Positions 45,841 through 55,402 of a stretch of 64,000 bases of DNA are shown here, piece by piece. How positions within the stretch are numbered: position 1 is the first letter of the stretch; each line of letters begins with the position of its first letter. The DNA comes from Anabaena catenula FACHB-362. GTDB taxonomy: Bacteria > Cyanobacteriota > Cyanobacteriia > Cyanobacteriales > Nostocaceae. Below the pieces are notes generated by a model that ran no database searches, had not been told where the DNA came from, and saw only the letters and a list, made by a program, of their open reading frames with translations. The stretch covers positions 124,001 to 188,000 of the forward strand of contig NZ_JACJTQ010000005.1 in assembly GCF_014698735.1 (NCBI RefSeq), written 5' to 3'. Both the position numbers and the translations under genes were made by a program.

Positions 45841-46746
45841 ATGACTTTTCCCTATCGTTCAATGTTTTTGTATAGCTTAGTTAGCGCTTTGGGGTTAATA
45901 TCCACAATGCCACAACCACAAAGCGCTAATGCTGCACCAAGCTGTTCAACTCCTGCCCTATCTCGCATTCAACGCCATCAAGTGTCTCGTGGTGAGACTT
46001 TAGAGGGCATAGCCCAGGGCTACAAGCTCATGCCAGCAACAATTATCGGCATGAATCCATTTATCAACAACGGGACTGTGAGGGTTGGTACTGAACTTCA
46101 GATTCCTCCCTTCAATGGGATTGTAGTAGAAATACCCCCCACTCAAACTTGGCGACAAGTTGCGATAAAGTACAAAGTCCGTCCAGATACTCTGTTTGAG
46201 ATTAATGGTTGTCAACAAAATCCTAGAGTTGTTTTTGTTCCGGTTGTTCCTGGTGTAACTGGGTCTTCTAATCGTATTATTGCTGCTTCCCCTGCACAAA
46301 CTGCACCATCTGCAACAATAGCTGGCTATCCCTTATCGAGTGCAACAACTGTAGCTTTACCTTATGGCTGGCAAATCAACCCCATAACCAAGGAAGTTTT
46401 TTTTCATAGTGGTGTAGACTTGGTAGCGCCAGTGGGTACTCCTGTGCAAGCGATCGCACCAGGTATTGTAGTATTTGCTAAAGACCAAAATAGTTATGGC
46501 AAGTTGGTAATTATTAATCACCTTGGTGGATATCAAAGCCGTTACGCCCAACTTGAGACGATAAATGTCACTTTGGGTCAAAATGTCAAAAAAGGTGACT
46601 TACTGGGAACTGTAGGAGCTACAGGACAACCGACTTCTAGAGAACCTCATCTACATTTTGAAATGCGTTCAAATGGTTCTCTGGGTTGGGAAGCAAAAGA
46701 TCCAAAAGATTATTTGAGGATTTTTAACAACGCAGAGGGACGCTGA
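45841..46746 (+). CDS. LysM and M23 (LytM) peptidase-domain protein
   Basis: A 301-residue exported peptidoglycan-binding protein. Hydrophobic N-terminus (about 7-24) followed by ANAA is a probable signal peptide. LysM regions lie at about 46-90 (HQVSRGETLEGIAQGYKL) and about 100-137. The C-terminal M23 domain carries HSGVDLVAPVGTP (about 194-206) and PHLHFEMRS (about 273-281), giving the zinc ligands. It likely cleaves or organises septal or lateral peptidoglycan. The last residues (NNAEGR) run into an AACGCAGAGGGACGCTGAGG-type intergenic repeat. ATG at 45841. Confidence 0.91.
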   Translation: MTFPYRSMFLYSLVSALGLISTMPQPQSANAAPSCSTPALSRIQRHQVSRGETLEGIAQGYKLMPATIIGMNPFINNGTVRVGTELQIPPFNGIVVEIPPTQTWRQVAIKYKVRPDTLFEINGCQQNPRVVFVPVVPGVTGSSNRIIAASPAQTAPSATIAGYPLSSATTVALPYGWQINPITKEVFFHSGVDLVAPVGTPVQAIAPGIVVFAKDQNSYGKLVIINHLGGYQSRYAQLETINVTLGQNVKKGDLLGTVGATGQPTSREPHLHFEMRSNGSLGWEAKDPKDYLRIFNNAEGR

Positions 46747-46800
46747 GGTCAACGCTGAGATTCGCTGAGATTGGCTCAGTAAATTTTGTGTTTTTCTGCG

Positions 46801-47832
46801 TTAAATAAAAATATGCTCGGTAGATTTAATGATGTGCATTCCCGCTTCTGCAAATCTGGCAAATGTCGCGTTAGCTTGTTCTGTGTAGTCAACTACTCCC
46901 GGAACTACAACAGGAGAGGTGCAATCTTCAAGTAGATAGATTTTATTTGTCAGGGTAGGGTCTACCTGTTTTATTTCTGTTAATAAATCATCAATTGTCC
47001 AAGCAACACAATGACTTTTAGCTTGTCCACCAATAATCACTGCATCAAATTCTAAAAGTTGTTTAATTAAATTTGTGTTTTTTTCAGCAATTGGCTTTTC
47101 GTCAAAACCTACTAATACTTCTGGACGTAAGATAGAATAATTTTCTGTTAAAGGATTTTCACCTTTTAATTCAAATTGGGTTTGACTTTGACGCGCAATA
47201 CTATGAAAAAATATCGCTTCTTCTACAGATGAAACTAAAGCATGACCAATTCCGCCTAACATGGAATGATAAGGCCAAACTGTAAGCGGGTATTTACCAT
47301 TTTGACTGAGTTGTTTCACATAATGAAAAGCTTGTTTTTTTAATAATTCATAATCCCCATTTGTCACACTATTGGCAACTGCTGGGTTAACTTGCCAAAT
47401 TCCTTTTTCTATATCTGCGGCTGTAATGTTGGTTGCTGCTGGTATGGGGTGTTCTCCATCTGCATTTATCCAAAAAATAGGATGGAATATTTGCATTGCT
47501 GTATGAGTATCTAGGGTGGGAATAATTTTTGTAATTATGCCCAAGTTGCGATAAATAAATTCACACAATCTTGTATTATCATCAACTGCACCAGTTCCAG
47601 TTTCTCCACCTACATATAATTCAAAGTCGGGAATGCAAAATGTGTTTTGGACATCTATTAATAATAGACAAATGCGAGTTTTATCTAATGTTGCTGGTTG
47701 GATGTTTTGTTGTTTTGCAAATGTTTCTGCTTCGGCTGCGCGTTGTTGGTAAGGTACGCGCCAGACTTCACCGACTTTTACGGGTTTGAAGTGTGTGGGA
47801 ATGGGGAGTTGGGTTGTATTTTGGGTATTCAT
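46801..47832 (-). CDS. Isochorismatase-family cysteine hydrolase (nicotinamidase-like)
   Basis: A 343-residue protein, longer than typical 180-220-residue family members. The catalytic Asp lies in CLLLIDVQNTFC (about 56-67) and the nucleophilic Cys in IIGGQAKSHCVAWT (about 265-278). An internal section (about 130-235) carries family-specific insertions, including WPYHSMLGGIGHALV. It may be a large nicotinamidase-like amidase; the substrate is not known. ATG at 47832. Opposite in direction to the M23 gene. Confidence 0.84.
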   Translation of the reverse strand: MNTQNTTQLPIPTHFKPVKVGEVWRVPYQQRAAEAETFAKQQNIQPATLDKTRICLLLIDVQNTFCIPDFELYVGGETGTGAVDDNTRLCEFIYRNLGIITKIIPTLDTHTAMQIFHPIFWINADGEHPIPAATNITAADIEKGIWQVNPAVANSVTNGDYELLKKQAFHYVKQLSQNGKYPLTVWPYHSMLGGIGHALVSSVEEAIFFHSIARQSQTQFELKGENPLTENYSILRPEVLVGFDEKPIAEKNTNLIKQLLEFDAVIIGGQAKSHCVAWTIDDLLTEIKQVDPTLTNKIYLLEDCTSPVVVPGVVDYTEQANATFARFAEAGMHIIKSTEHIFI

Positions 47833-47894
47833 GATTTAGTTTCAATCTTAGTTTTTATAGCTGTTATAGATATTGCGATTCTTGAGCAAATTTT

Positions 47895-47926
47895 AATAAT
47901 TTAATAATTTAATAATTTAATAATTT
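47895..47926 (+). repeat. Octameric tandem repeat (AATAATTT)4
   Basis: Four perfect AATAATTT copies upstream of the isochorismatase-like gene, about 65 bp from its start. The rest of the 47833-48115 gap shows one unsupported 43-codon basic frame (47954-48085) and nothing else. Confidence 0.85.
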
Positions 47927-48115
47927 ATAAATATCAACTGTAATTTTTCAACAATGTTCAACATTTTTTTGAATTTTTCTCTCATCAAAACAACTAAACT
48001 CACCAACGGACAAGTTAACTTTATCACGAAGAAGCTGAAGTTAGTATCTGTCCGTCTGGTGAAGTGGCGTGTTAGGTTAAACTAAGTCTGAAATTTAATT
48101 GCGCTACAAATTCAA

Positions 48116-49174
48116 CTATTCAATATTTTGCACGAGTTCTTTTATATTTGGCACTTGTTTGTCTAGTTGAGATTGATTAACTGTAATTCTTTTTCCAGCT
48201 ACTTCCTTTTGTCCAGCCATCAAGAATGAAATAGGAATACCTAATGCGCCAGAAACAACTGAGGCCGTATTTGCATCATTAACTTCGTACTGAAACATTT
48301 CCTTAAATGCTTTTTGACTAATTGGTGTTGGAGAGCCGTTAGGATGAATACAAAAAGATTGAGGAGTTGATTTCCACACATTCCATATCTCTTCACCAAT
48401 TTCGTTAACAATAGTTCTAAAGGCAGAAGCAGATGAACTATTCATTTGTGTAAGTCTGTTACCAATATACATATATATCTGAGGCAGAGCCATTCGAGAC
48501 TTATTAGATTCAAGGTAAAATTCCGATTGAGGATCGCCAAGATGTCTTTGGATGCCGTATACTAACGCTAAAACTGCTTTTACCGCTCTCTTTGAAGCAC
48601 CGTCAGCAGAAAAGGGAATCAACAGTCTCTCACCGGCTGTTAGGGCTAGTTCTGTATATATTGAAAAACTTGGATTACAGTCAATAAAAACACAGTTGTC
48701 TTCATTATTCCAAGAGTTTTGAATATCCGTGATTAGATTTCTTATCCACAGGTGAACAATTCTCCAAGCATCTTCTGGTCCTGGATTTGTTGCACCTGAC
48801 ACTCTAGAAGACTGCATTTCGAGCTGCTCATCTCCAACAACTAGATATACATTGCTTGGTACTTTGTCGTTGTACTGTGAAACCTGTGTAATGTACTTTG
48901 CACCGGAGTTTGGAGAAATGTATGGACTGCGAATGCGCTCTTCAATGTATCCAGCAATTGTACGCTTTTGTTGTTGTGTGTGAATTTGGGTAAGTCTTCG
49001 TTCTCCTTCTTCCATACCACCGAGAAGCATAGACGATGAGTTTGCTTGGGGACATAGATCAACTACTAAGACTTTCTTGTGAGGATTTTGATGTGCATAT
49101 TCTGATGCTAGTTGGAAAGTTAGATAACTCTTACCAACACCACCTTTATTATTCCATATTGCGTAGATTGCCAT
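48116..49174 (-). CDS. ParA-family ATPase, without ParB
   Basis: A 352-residue deviant Walker A ATPase of the ParA/MinD/Soj superfamily. The P-loop is NNKGGVGKSYLTFQLA at about 8-23, Walker A' VVDLCPQANSSS at about 37-48, and CVFIDCNPSF at about 160-169. The remaining part has no obvious extra domain. No ParB, centromere-like repeats or plasmid genes are nearby, so it is a solitary ATPase in the chromosome, possibly from an integrated element. ATG at 49174. Divergent from ispG. Confidence 0.85.
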   Translation of the reverse strand: MAIYAIWNNKGGVGKSYLTFQLASEYAHQNPHKKVLVVDLCPQANSSSMLLGGMEEGERRLTQIHTQQQKRTIAGYIEERIRSPYISPNSGAKYITQVSQYNDKVPSNVYLVVGDEQLEMQSSRVSGATNPGPEDAWRIVHLWIRNLITDIQNSWNNEDNCVFIDCNPSFSIYTELALTAGERLLIPFSADGASKRAVKAVLALVYGIQRHLGDPQSEFYLESNKSRMALPQIYMYIGNRLTQMNSSSASAFRTIVNEIGEEIWNVWKSTPQSFCIHPNGSPTPISQKAFKEMFQYEVNDANTASVVSGALGIPISFLMAGQKEVAGKRITVNQSQLDKQVPNIKELVQNIE

Positions 49175-49460
49175 TTGCTTTGAAGGTCTCCTATCAGTTC
49201 ATAGGGATTCTAACTAAAAATCGTCTATTACTGGTAATAATCTCCCCATATACAATGCTGGAGCATCTCTAGGCGACAGCAGTACTACAAAATCTATCAG
49301 TTTTGAAGCCGTCCTAAATTCTATATGTAGAGAGAGAGATTGCACTTTCTCCCCTTTTTAACCACATCATCCCCCAAAACAGCCCCAACTATGGCAATCT
49401 GAGAAGCAGAACCCCTTGCAATCTGATATTTTAGCTACAGAAAATCTACCTGTTAAGGTT

Positions 49461-50687
49461 ATGCAAACTCTGCCGACTCTTGAAACTACCAACACTACAT
49501 CTAGCCAATCTGCCTTTGACACCACTATCAAACGCCGCAAAACCCGTCCTGTAAAAGTGGGAGATGTCACCATTGGGGGAGGCTACCCCGTCGTGGTGCA
49601 GTCGATGATTAATGAAGACACCCTAGATATTGACGGTTCTGTAGCGGGTATTCGTCGTCTCCATGAAATAGGCTGCGAAATAGTCCGCGTTACAGTTCCC
49701 AGTCTAGGACACGCCAAAGCCTTGGCGGAAATTAAACAGAAATTAATTAAAACTTACCGTGATGTGCCAATTGTTGCCGACGTGCATCACAACGGTATGA
49801 AAATCGCCTTAGAAGTCGCCAAACATATTGAAAAAGTGCGAATTAATCCAGGGTTATATGTATTTGAAAAGCCAAACACCAATCGCACTGAATATACCCA
49901 AAACGAATTTGATGAAATTGGCGAAAAAATCCGCGAAACCTTATCACCTCTAGTAATTTCCTTGCGTGATCAAGGTAAGGCGATGAGAATTGGGGTAAAT
50001 CACGGTTCTCTAGCCGAAAGAATGCTATTTACCTATGGTGACACCCCAGAAGGCATGGTGGAATCTGCCATAGAATTTATTCGCATTTGTGAATCTTTGG
50101 ACTTTCATAATTTGGTAATTTCCATGAAAGCGTCACGGGTTCCTGTGATGGTAGCTGCTTATCGGTTAATGGCCAAGCGCATGGATGATTTGGGTATGGA
50201 TTATCCTTTACACCTTGGCGTGACAGAAGCCGGTGATGGTGAATATGGCAGAATTAAATCTACAGCTGGCATTGCCACATTACTGGCTGATGGTATTGGT
50301 GACACAATTCGTGTATCTCTAACCGAAGCACCTGAAAAAGAAATTCCTGTCTGTTACAGCATTCTGCAAGCGTTAGGTTTGCGGAAAACAATGGTTGAGT
50401 ATGTCGCTTGTCCTTCTTGCGGACGGACTTTATTTAATTTAGAAGAAGTGCTGCACACAGTCCGGGAAGCCACCAAACACTTAACAGGGTTAGATATTGC
50501 CGTCATGGGTTGTATTGTGAATGGCCCTGGAGAAATGGCAGATGCTGACTATGGCTATGTCGGCAAAACCCCTGGTTACATTTCTTTATACCGTGGCCGA
50601 GAAGAAATTAAAAAAGTCCCAGAAATACAAGGTGTAGAGGAATTAATCAACCTCATTAAGGCTGATGGCCGTTGGGTAGACCCTTAA
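49461..50687 (+). CDS. ispG: 4-hydroxy-3-methylbut-2-enyl diphosphate synthase
   Basis: A 408-residue IspG (GcpE), penultimate enzyme of the MEP isoprenoid pathway, which converts MEcPP to HMBPP using a [4Fe-4S] cluster. Cluster ligands are the cysteines of CPSCGRTLF and of [10 protein letters not shown]. Long conserved stretches such as [19 protein letters not shown] and [12 protein letters not shown] are typical. The open frame extends upstream to a TTG at 49416, but cyanobacterial IspG begins at the ATG 49461 (MQTLPT). A terminator hairpin follows. Confidence 0.96.
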   Translation: MQTLPTLETTNTTSSQSAFDTTIKRRKTRPVKVGDVTIGGGYPVVVQSMINEDTLDIDGSVAGIRRLHEIGCEIVRVTVPSLGHAKALAEIKQKLIKTYRDVPIVADVHHNGMKIALEVAKHIEKVRINPGLYVFEKPNTNRTEYTQNEFDEIGEKIRETLSPLVISLRDQGKAMRIGVNHGSLAERMLFTYGDTPEGMVESAIEFIRICESLDFHNLVISMKASRVPVMVAAYRLMAKRMDDLGMDYPLHLGVTEAGDGEYGRIKSTAGIATLLADGIGDTIRVSLTEAPEKEIPVCYSILQALGLRKTMVEYVACPSCGRTLFNLEEVLHTVREATKHLTGLDIAVMGCIVNGPGEMADADYGYVGKTPGYISLYRGREEIKKVPEIQGVEELINLIKADGRWVDP

Positions 50688-50697
50688 TTTTCAAATT

Positions 50698-50716
50698 GGC
50701 GACCATCAAGGTCGCC
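50698..50716 (+). terminator. Intrinsic terminator of ispG
   Basis: GGCGACC-ATCAA-GGTCGCC stem-loop 11 bp after the ispG stop, followed by TGATCTTTGTC, moderately T-rich. Confidence 0.75.
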
Positions 50717-50819
50717 TGATCTTTGTCATACTAAATCTTCATTTTGAATATTGAATTGCTGACCCTGTGTTAGATTGGGCATACTGACTATAAATTTTCC
50801 CTCTGACACAACTGTCATT

Positions 50820-52103
50820 ATGGTGATTACAAAAAGTAGACTTGTTTTAGGTGCTACGGCAGTAACGCTCTCTACAATTGCTGTTACTAGTCTTGGCATT
50901 CACTCCCGTGGTCAGGCTTTATTTAAAGCAAGTCCCAAGGAATTGGTAGATGAAGTTTGGAACATCGTTTACCGTCAATATGTAGACGGCACTTTCAATC
51001 AGGTAGATTGGCAGGCTGTTCGTAAGGAATACTTAAGCAAGTCCTACAGTAATCAGCAGGAAGCTTATAAGTCCATTCGGGAAATGCTCAAAAAGCTAGA
51101 AGACCCATACACCCGGTTTATGGACCCAGAGGAATTCAAGAGTATGCAAGTAGATACTTCTGGAGAACTCACGGGTATTGGTATTACTATCAGTCAGGAT
51201 GAAAAAACCAAGAAATTGGTTGTGATTGCCCCAATTGAGGATACACCTGCCTTTAAAATGGGGGTTCTGGCTAAGGATATCATTTTAGAAATTGATGGCA
51301 AAAGCACTGAAGGGATGGACACTAATCAGGCTGTATCTCTGATTCGTGGTGAAGCAGGAACCGCCGTCAAGCTGAAAATTCTGCGGAATGGTCAGACAAA
51401 ACAATTTAATATCACAAGGGCGCGGATTGAAATCCATCCAGTTAAGTATTCCCAGAAGCAAACACCAGCCGGTAATATTGGCTACATTCGTCTGAACCAG
51501 TTTAGTGCCAATGCTGGCAAGGAAATGAAAGATGCTATTAACAAGTTAGAAGACAAAAAAGTATCTGGTTATATTTTAGATTTACGTGGCAACCCTGGTG
51601 GTTTACTATTTTCCAGTGTGGACATTGCCCGGATGTGGCTAGATAAAGGTATCATTGTTTCCACTATTGACCGTCAAGGTGAGCAAGAACGGGAAATAGC
51701 TAGGGGACGAGCTTTGACTACTAAACCTTTGGTAGTGTTGGTAGATAAAGGTTCCGCTAGTGCCAGTGAAATTCTTTCAGGGGCTTTGCAAGATAACAAA
51801 CGCGCTGTTTTAGTGGGTACGCAAACTTTTGGTAAGGGCTTGGTACAATCGGTGCGTCCTCTAGAAGATGGCTCAGGGTTAGCGGTGACAATTGCCAAAT
51901 ACCATACCCCCAGCGGTAAAGATATTAACAAACATGGTGTTGATCCAGATGTAAAAGTGGAATTGACAGATGCACAAAGACAAGATTTATGGCTACGTGA
52001 GCGTGATAAACTCGCTACTCTAGAAGATCCTCAATTTGCCAAAGCTGTGGAAGTTTTAGGTAAGCAAGTTTCTCAAAATACTACGACCATAAATAAGAAT
52101 TAA
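50820..52103 (+). CDS. C-terminal processing peptidase (S41 family, Ctp)
   Basis: A 427-residue exported serine protease. N-terminal signal anchor (about 7-24), a PDZ domain (about 105-190; TGIGITISQ, GVLAKDIILEIDGKS), then the catalytic domain with Ser in DKGSASASEILSGAL and Lys in TFGKGLVQ, the Ser/Lys dyad. CtpA in cyanobacteria processes the D1 C-terminus; CtpB and CtpC paralogues have other roles, and which this is cannot be fixed by eye. The frame starts upstream at a TTG 50775; the ATG 50820 (MVITKSRLVLGATAV) gives a proper signal. A heptamer repeat follows the stop. Confidence 0.91.
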   Translation: MVITKSRLVLGATAVTLSTIAVTSLGIHSRGQALFKASPKELVDEVWNIVYRQYVDGTFNQVDWQAVRKEYLSKSYSNQQEAYKSIREMLKKLEDPYTRFMDPEEFKSMQVDTSGELTGIGITISQDEKTKKLVVIAPIEDTPAFKMGVLAKDIILEIDGKSTEGMDTNQAVSLIRGEAGTAVKLKILRNGQTKQFNITRARIEIHPVKYSQKQTPAGNIGYIRLNQFSANAGKEMKDAINKLEDKKVSGYILDLRGNPGGLLFSSVDIARMWLDKGIIVSTIDRQGEQEREIARGRALTTKPLVVLVDKGSASASEILSGALQDNKRAVLVGTQTFGKGLVQSVRPLEDGSGLAVTIAKYHTPSGKDINKHGVDPDVKVELTDAQRQDLWLRERDKLATLEDPQFAKAVEVLGKQVSQNTTTINKN

Positions 52104-52139
52104 ATCCAAAATCTAAAATCCAAAATCCAAAATCTAAAA
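52103..52139 (+). repeat. Heptameric tandem repeat (AAATC(C/T)A)
   Basis: Five units, AAATCCA, AAATCTA, AAATCCA, AAATCCA and AAATCTA, followed by a partial unit, directly after the protease stop codon. Same family as the in-gene repeat at 6793-6820. Confidence 0.8.
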
Positions 52140-52331
52140 TTAAATGGGTTGGCATTTTCCAGCCCTAATTAATCCAATACGCCGAGAAATTGCTTCTTGT
52201 GGACTACTAAAACTTCCCCATTTTTCAAGAATGTCTGGGTTGTTGTCCTCAATTTGTTGGCTTGGGACTATTTCGCATTTTTCAGATTTATGCTTGACAA
52301 TATACCAAGTTTGTGTTTTTTCTTCGGTCAT
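52140..52331 (-). CDS. Small hypothetical protein
   Basis: A 63-residue protein, MTEEKTQTWYIVKH at its start and SPQEAISRRIGLIRAGKCQPI at its end. I do not recognise a named family. The frame extends upstream to a start at 52400, but that extension would be hydrophobic and the ATG at 52331 is a better N-terminus. No ribosome binding site is obvious. Its 3' end abuts the heptamer repeat after the protease gene. Confidence 0.55.
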   Translation of the reverse strand: MTEEKTQTWYIVKHKSEKCEIVPSQQIEDNNPDILEKWGSFSSPQEAISRRIGLIRAGKCQPI

Positions 52332-52688
52332 TTCAAAAATTTGATTTGTGGTTGACTTACGATAAACGCAATATAACAATGCAATTATTACATCAAACAA
52401 TTGAATTAGTTACATAAATAACAGATGATAAGAATGACATTGTTTGTTACTGCTATCACCCACTACAAAACACACTATGTAGTGGGCTTTATCATCCCTT
52501 CAAGATGTAGCAACTCAAAGCTTTTTTGAGCCAGTTTCTCTAACCACAACCAAAACAGTTGATCCTCTTATTCCTAACTTCCTCGATTTAGTCAGTCCCA
52601 AACATCTAGAAAATTGGTTTGCTAACTGCTGCTACTGGACTTTATAAACTTGCAATCTGCTGTAATTAATATTACTAATAATTCTATT

Positions 52689-52982
52689 ATGAAGACACGC
52701 CAAGGAATTCTAATTTTAACCTTAGTGATCCCTGGTTTATTAGTATTGCTAATATCGCTTTATTATTTTGGCACAGATTATGCAGCACTAATTAAAGCTG
52801 AAAGTTATGCCGAACAACTGGTAAAGGATGAAAAAGCTAATGATAGAAATCTCCAATTTGCCTATCATCGAGCTTTAGCCCATCGGATTAATGTCTTTGC
52901 AGATGCTACGTGGGGATTGTTAGGAGGTGTGATTACAGGAATAGGAATACATGGTTTAGTGACATTGAAGGAGAAAGATTGA
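52689..52982 (+). CDS. Hypothetical membrane protein
   Basis: A 97-residue protein with a strong N-terminal transmembrane segment (GILILTLVIPGLLVLLISLYYF) and a second hydrophobic stretch near the C-terminus (TWGLLGGVITGIGIHGLVTL). The frame extends upstream to a TTG at 52650; the ATG at 52689 directly precedes a basic residue and the first membrane helix. No family recognised. Confidence 0.6.
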   Translation: MKTRQGILILTLVIPGLLVLLISLYYFGTDYAALIKAESYAEQLVKDEKANDRNLQFAYHRALAHRINVFADATWGLLGGVITGIGIHGLVTLKEKD

Positions 52983-52985
52983 AAT

Positions 52986-53024
52986 AATTCGTAATTCGTA
53001 ATTCGTAATTCGTAATTCGTAATT
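52986..53024 (+). repeat. Heptameric tandem repeat (AATTCGT)5
   Basis: Five perfect AATTCGT units plus a partial AATT, between a hypothetical membrane gene and trmFO. Single AATTCGTAATT motifs are scattered elsewhere in the window (for example 18311 and 32671). Confidence 0.88.
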
Positions 53025-53046
53025 AAAATACTTTCTCCCTATTAAC

Positions 53047-54369
53047 TTAAACAGCTAAATTTTCCGTTTTCCAACTGGCTAAATCTGCCAAAGATCGATC
53101 ACGATAACGTCCATATTTTTCCGGTTTACTTTTGATTTTCACACCCAAATCAGGCACAATGCCAAAATTAGGAGCCATCGGTTGAAAATGCTTAGGTGCA
53201 GCGGATCTGATAAACTCAAATAATGCCCCCATCATCGTTGTTACAGGCAAAATTAGCGGTTCTTTTCCTAAAGCTAACCGTGCAGCATTTGTTCCCGCTA
53301 ACCAACCTCCAGCAGATGCAGCGGTGTAACCTTCTGTGCCTATTAATTGTCCTGCTGCTAATAAAGTTGGACGTTCTTTAAATTGCAAACTTGCAGACAT
53401 CAACTGTGGTGCATTTAAAAAAGTATTACGGTGCATGACTCCTAATCTGACAAACTCGGCTTTTTCTAAACCAGGAATCATTTGAAAAACTCGTTTTTGT
53501 TCACCCCAACGCAAATTAGTTTGAAATCCTACCATATTCCAAAGTTGACCGGCTTTATCTTCTTGTCGTAATTGAATCACCGCATAGTTACGTTCTCCGG
53601 TGCGAGGATCAGATAAACCCACAGGTTTCAGGGGACCATATCGCATGGTATCTTCTCCCCGTCGCGCCATTTCTTCAATTGGTAAACAAGCTTCAAAAAA
53701 TTTCGCCGTTTCCTTTTCAAAGTCTTTTAATTCTGTTTGTTCAGCTTTACGTAATTCTTCCCAAAAATGTAAATACTGCTCTTTATTCATGGGACAATTG
53801 AGATATGCCGCTTCACCTTTGTCATAGCGAGAAGCCATAAAAGCAATATCTTTATTAATAGAATCTCCTAGAATAATAGGACTTGCAGCATCAAAGAAAT
53901 TGAGATATTCCATCCCGGTAAATCGTTGTAAATCTGCCGATAAATCAGGACTTGTTAATGGGCCAGAAGCTAAAACAACAATACCTTCGGGAATTGCTGT
54001 AACTTCCCCCCGACGGAAATCAATTAAAGGATGATTTGCTAAAGTTTGGGTTAAATCTTCCCCAAATTGTCCTCTGTCTACCGCTAAAGCCCCACCAGCG
54101 GGGACTGCGTGTTCATCTGCCTTGGCAATAATAATAGAACCGAGTTGACGTAATTCTTCGTGTAATAGACCAGCTGCGCGATCGCTTGCCATTGCCCCGA
54201 AGGAGTTACTACAGACCAATTCTGCCAAATTTTCAGTATGATGGGCAGGGCTGAAGCGTTTAGGGCGCATCTCGTGGAGAATTACAGGAACGCCGGCTTG
54301 GGCTATTTGCCATGCTGCTTCTGTTCCTGCGAGTCCACCGCCAATTACTTGTATTGGTTGTTGTGTCAT
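53047..54369 (-). CDS. trmFO: Methylenetetrahydrofolate-tRNA-(uracil-5-)-methyltransferase
   Basis: A 440-residue folate- and FAD-dependent enzyme that makes ribothymidine at position 54 of tRNA. The FAD motif [16 protein letters not shown] is at the N-terminus, and LHEMRP, CSNSFGA and [25 protein letters not shown] are typical of TrmFO (Gid). Length is standard. ATG at 54369. It follows the HNH gene on the same strand after 17 bp and may be co-transcribed with it. Confidence 0.95.
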   Translation of the reverse strand: MTQQPIQVIGGGLAGTEAAWQIAQAGVPVILHEMRPKRFSPAHHTENLAELVCSNSFGAMASDRAAGLLHEELRQLGSIIIAKADEHAVPAGGALAVDRGQFGEDLTQTLANHPLIDFRRGEVTAIPEGIVVLASGPLTSPDLSADLQRFTGMEYLNFFDAASPIILGDSINKDIAFMASRYDKGEAAYLNCPMNKEQYLHFWEELRKAEQTELKDFEKETAKFFEACLPIEEMARRGEDTMRYGPLKPVGLSDPRTGERNYAVIQLRQEDKAGQLWNMVGFQTNLRWGEQKRVFQMIPGLEKAEFVRLGVMHRNTFLNAPQLMSASLQFKERPTLLAAGQLIGTEGYTAASAGGWLAGTNAARLALGKEPLILPVTTMMGALFEFIRSAAPKHFQPMAPNFGIVPDLGVKIKSKPEKYGRYRDRSLADLASWKTENLAV

Positions 54370-54386
54370 AGTTTTTTTTTATACTA

Positions 54387-54815
54387 TTACTCATTAGTAG
54401 GAGGATGCCAACCACTTATTACCCAGCGTTTACGAGCAACTGTAATAACTGGGTTATTCATGCGTAGCCTAGTTATTGTAGCGCGACCTATAGCAGTTAT
54501 CCCTTCCACTCTTGTACCGTCAGGACTCCAGACAAAATGTTCTGACCATTTCTGTTTACGAGGGTTAAAAAGTGATATTGTTTCGCCCGTTAAAGGATCT
54601 ATAGACTCGGTTAAGTTACTCTTATATTCATTACAAGAACGACAGGCTAAACAAAGATTTTCAAAATTTGTATCTCCACCTTGTGAAACTGGTTGAATGT
54701 GATCATAAGTCATGGGAATACCGCTATTTGCTTCGGATGTTAAGCAATAGCAGCAACGCGATTCATCACTATCTATAATTTGTTTTCTTAAACTTTCGGA
54801 AATATATGTAGACAC
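54387..54815 (-). CDS. HNH endonuclease domain protein
   Basis: A 142-residue protein with an HNH domain: CCYC pair, MTYDHIQPVSQGGDTNFENLCLACRSCNEYKSN, in which the His, two Asn and two CxxC zinc knuckles are intact. The C-terminal 60 residues (about 80-142) end in a Trp-rich segment. The start is a GTG at 54815, six bases after the stop of the partner gene and without its own ribosome binding site, so translational coupling is likely. It pairs with a ribbon-helix-helix-like gene upstream and ends 17 bp before trmFO. Confidence 0.86.
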   Translation of the reverse strand: MSTYISESLRKQIIDSDESRCCYCLTSEANSGIPMTYDHIQPVSQGGDTNFENLCLACRSCNEYKSNLTESIDPLTGETISLFNPRKQKWSEHFVWSPDGTRVEGITAIGRATITRLRMNNPVITVARKRWVISGWHPPTNE

Positions 54816-54821
54816 AAGAAT

Positions 54822-55226
54822 TTAAGGAGTTGATACACTATATCCTCGCCAACGAAGTAAAACTGCGGCTTGGGCTTTACGTAACATAAAGAGATCAGAT
54901 TCGTGTCGGAGAGATATTAAATTTAATCTTTCTATTTCTGTCAATGTACCACTAGAATTTTTCTCTAGTAAGTTATTATATTCTTCCATATCTACTGCTG
55001 TTTTATGACTATGGAAAATTTGCCAGAGAGTATTATCATTTAATTTATCTAAAGCTGCAAGTTCGGCTTGAAATTCCTCTGGTACATCATCCCATGCTGG
55101 TGGACTACCCATTTGTAAAGCATGAAGCATAACTTCCTCTAAAGGACGTTGAGTAGCATGGGCGGTATTGACTAACCGTTGATAGATAATTTCGGGTATT
55201 TGCAGTGTAACAGTTTCAGTAGGCAT
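54822..55226 (-). CDS. Hypothetical protein with ribbon-helix-helix-like N-terminus
   Basis: A 134-residue protein. Residues about 5-35 (VTLQIPEIIYQRLVNTAHATQRPLEEVMLHAL) resemble a ribbon-helix-helix DNA-binding or antitoxin N-terminus. The rest is helical and includes YNNLLEKNSSGTLTEIERLNLISLR and KAQAAVLLRWRGYS near the end. I do not know a name for the family. It is six bases upstream of the HNH gene on the same strand, so the pair looks like a conserved two-gene module, possibly toxin-antitoxin-like. ATG at 55226. Confidence 0.72.
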   Translation of the reverse strand: MPTETVTLQIPEIIYQRLVNTAHATQRPLEEVMLHALQMGSPPAWDDVPEEFQAELAALDKLNDNTLWQIFHSHKTAVDMEEYNNLLEKNSSGTLTEIERLNLISLRHESDLFMLRKAQAAVLLRWRGYSVSTP

Positions 55227-55402
55227 ATTTAATTACTACTTAAATTTTCAATAGGAAAACTATTGATAATCCCAGTATATCCTGTTGTTATAGGTCTTTC
55301 AATTCAGTATAACGGCAATACAAGTACAGCATTTAATATTTACACTTTCATTAATTTGTGCTATACAATACTTGGTATTTTTTCAGTATTGATTCAAAAT
55401 TG

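Noticed and set aside
47954-48085. 43-codon basic frame in the gap before the ParA gene
   Set aside because: No ribosome binding site and no recognisable family; likely chance.
52986-53024. Possible CRISPR-like array
   Set aside because: A pure heptamer tandem repeat with no spacers; no cas genes in the window.
54238-54696. 152-codon plus-strand frame across the trmFO/HNH junction
   Set aside because: Antisense to two supported genes; no family resemblance.
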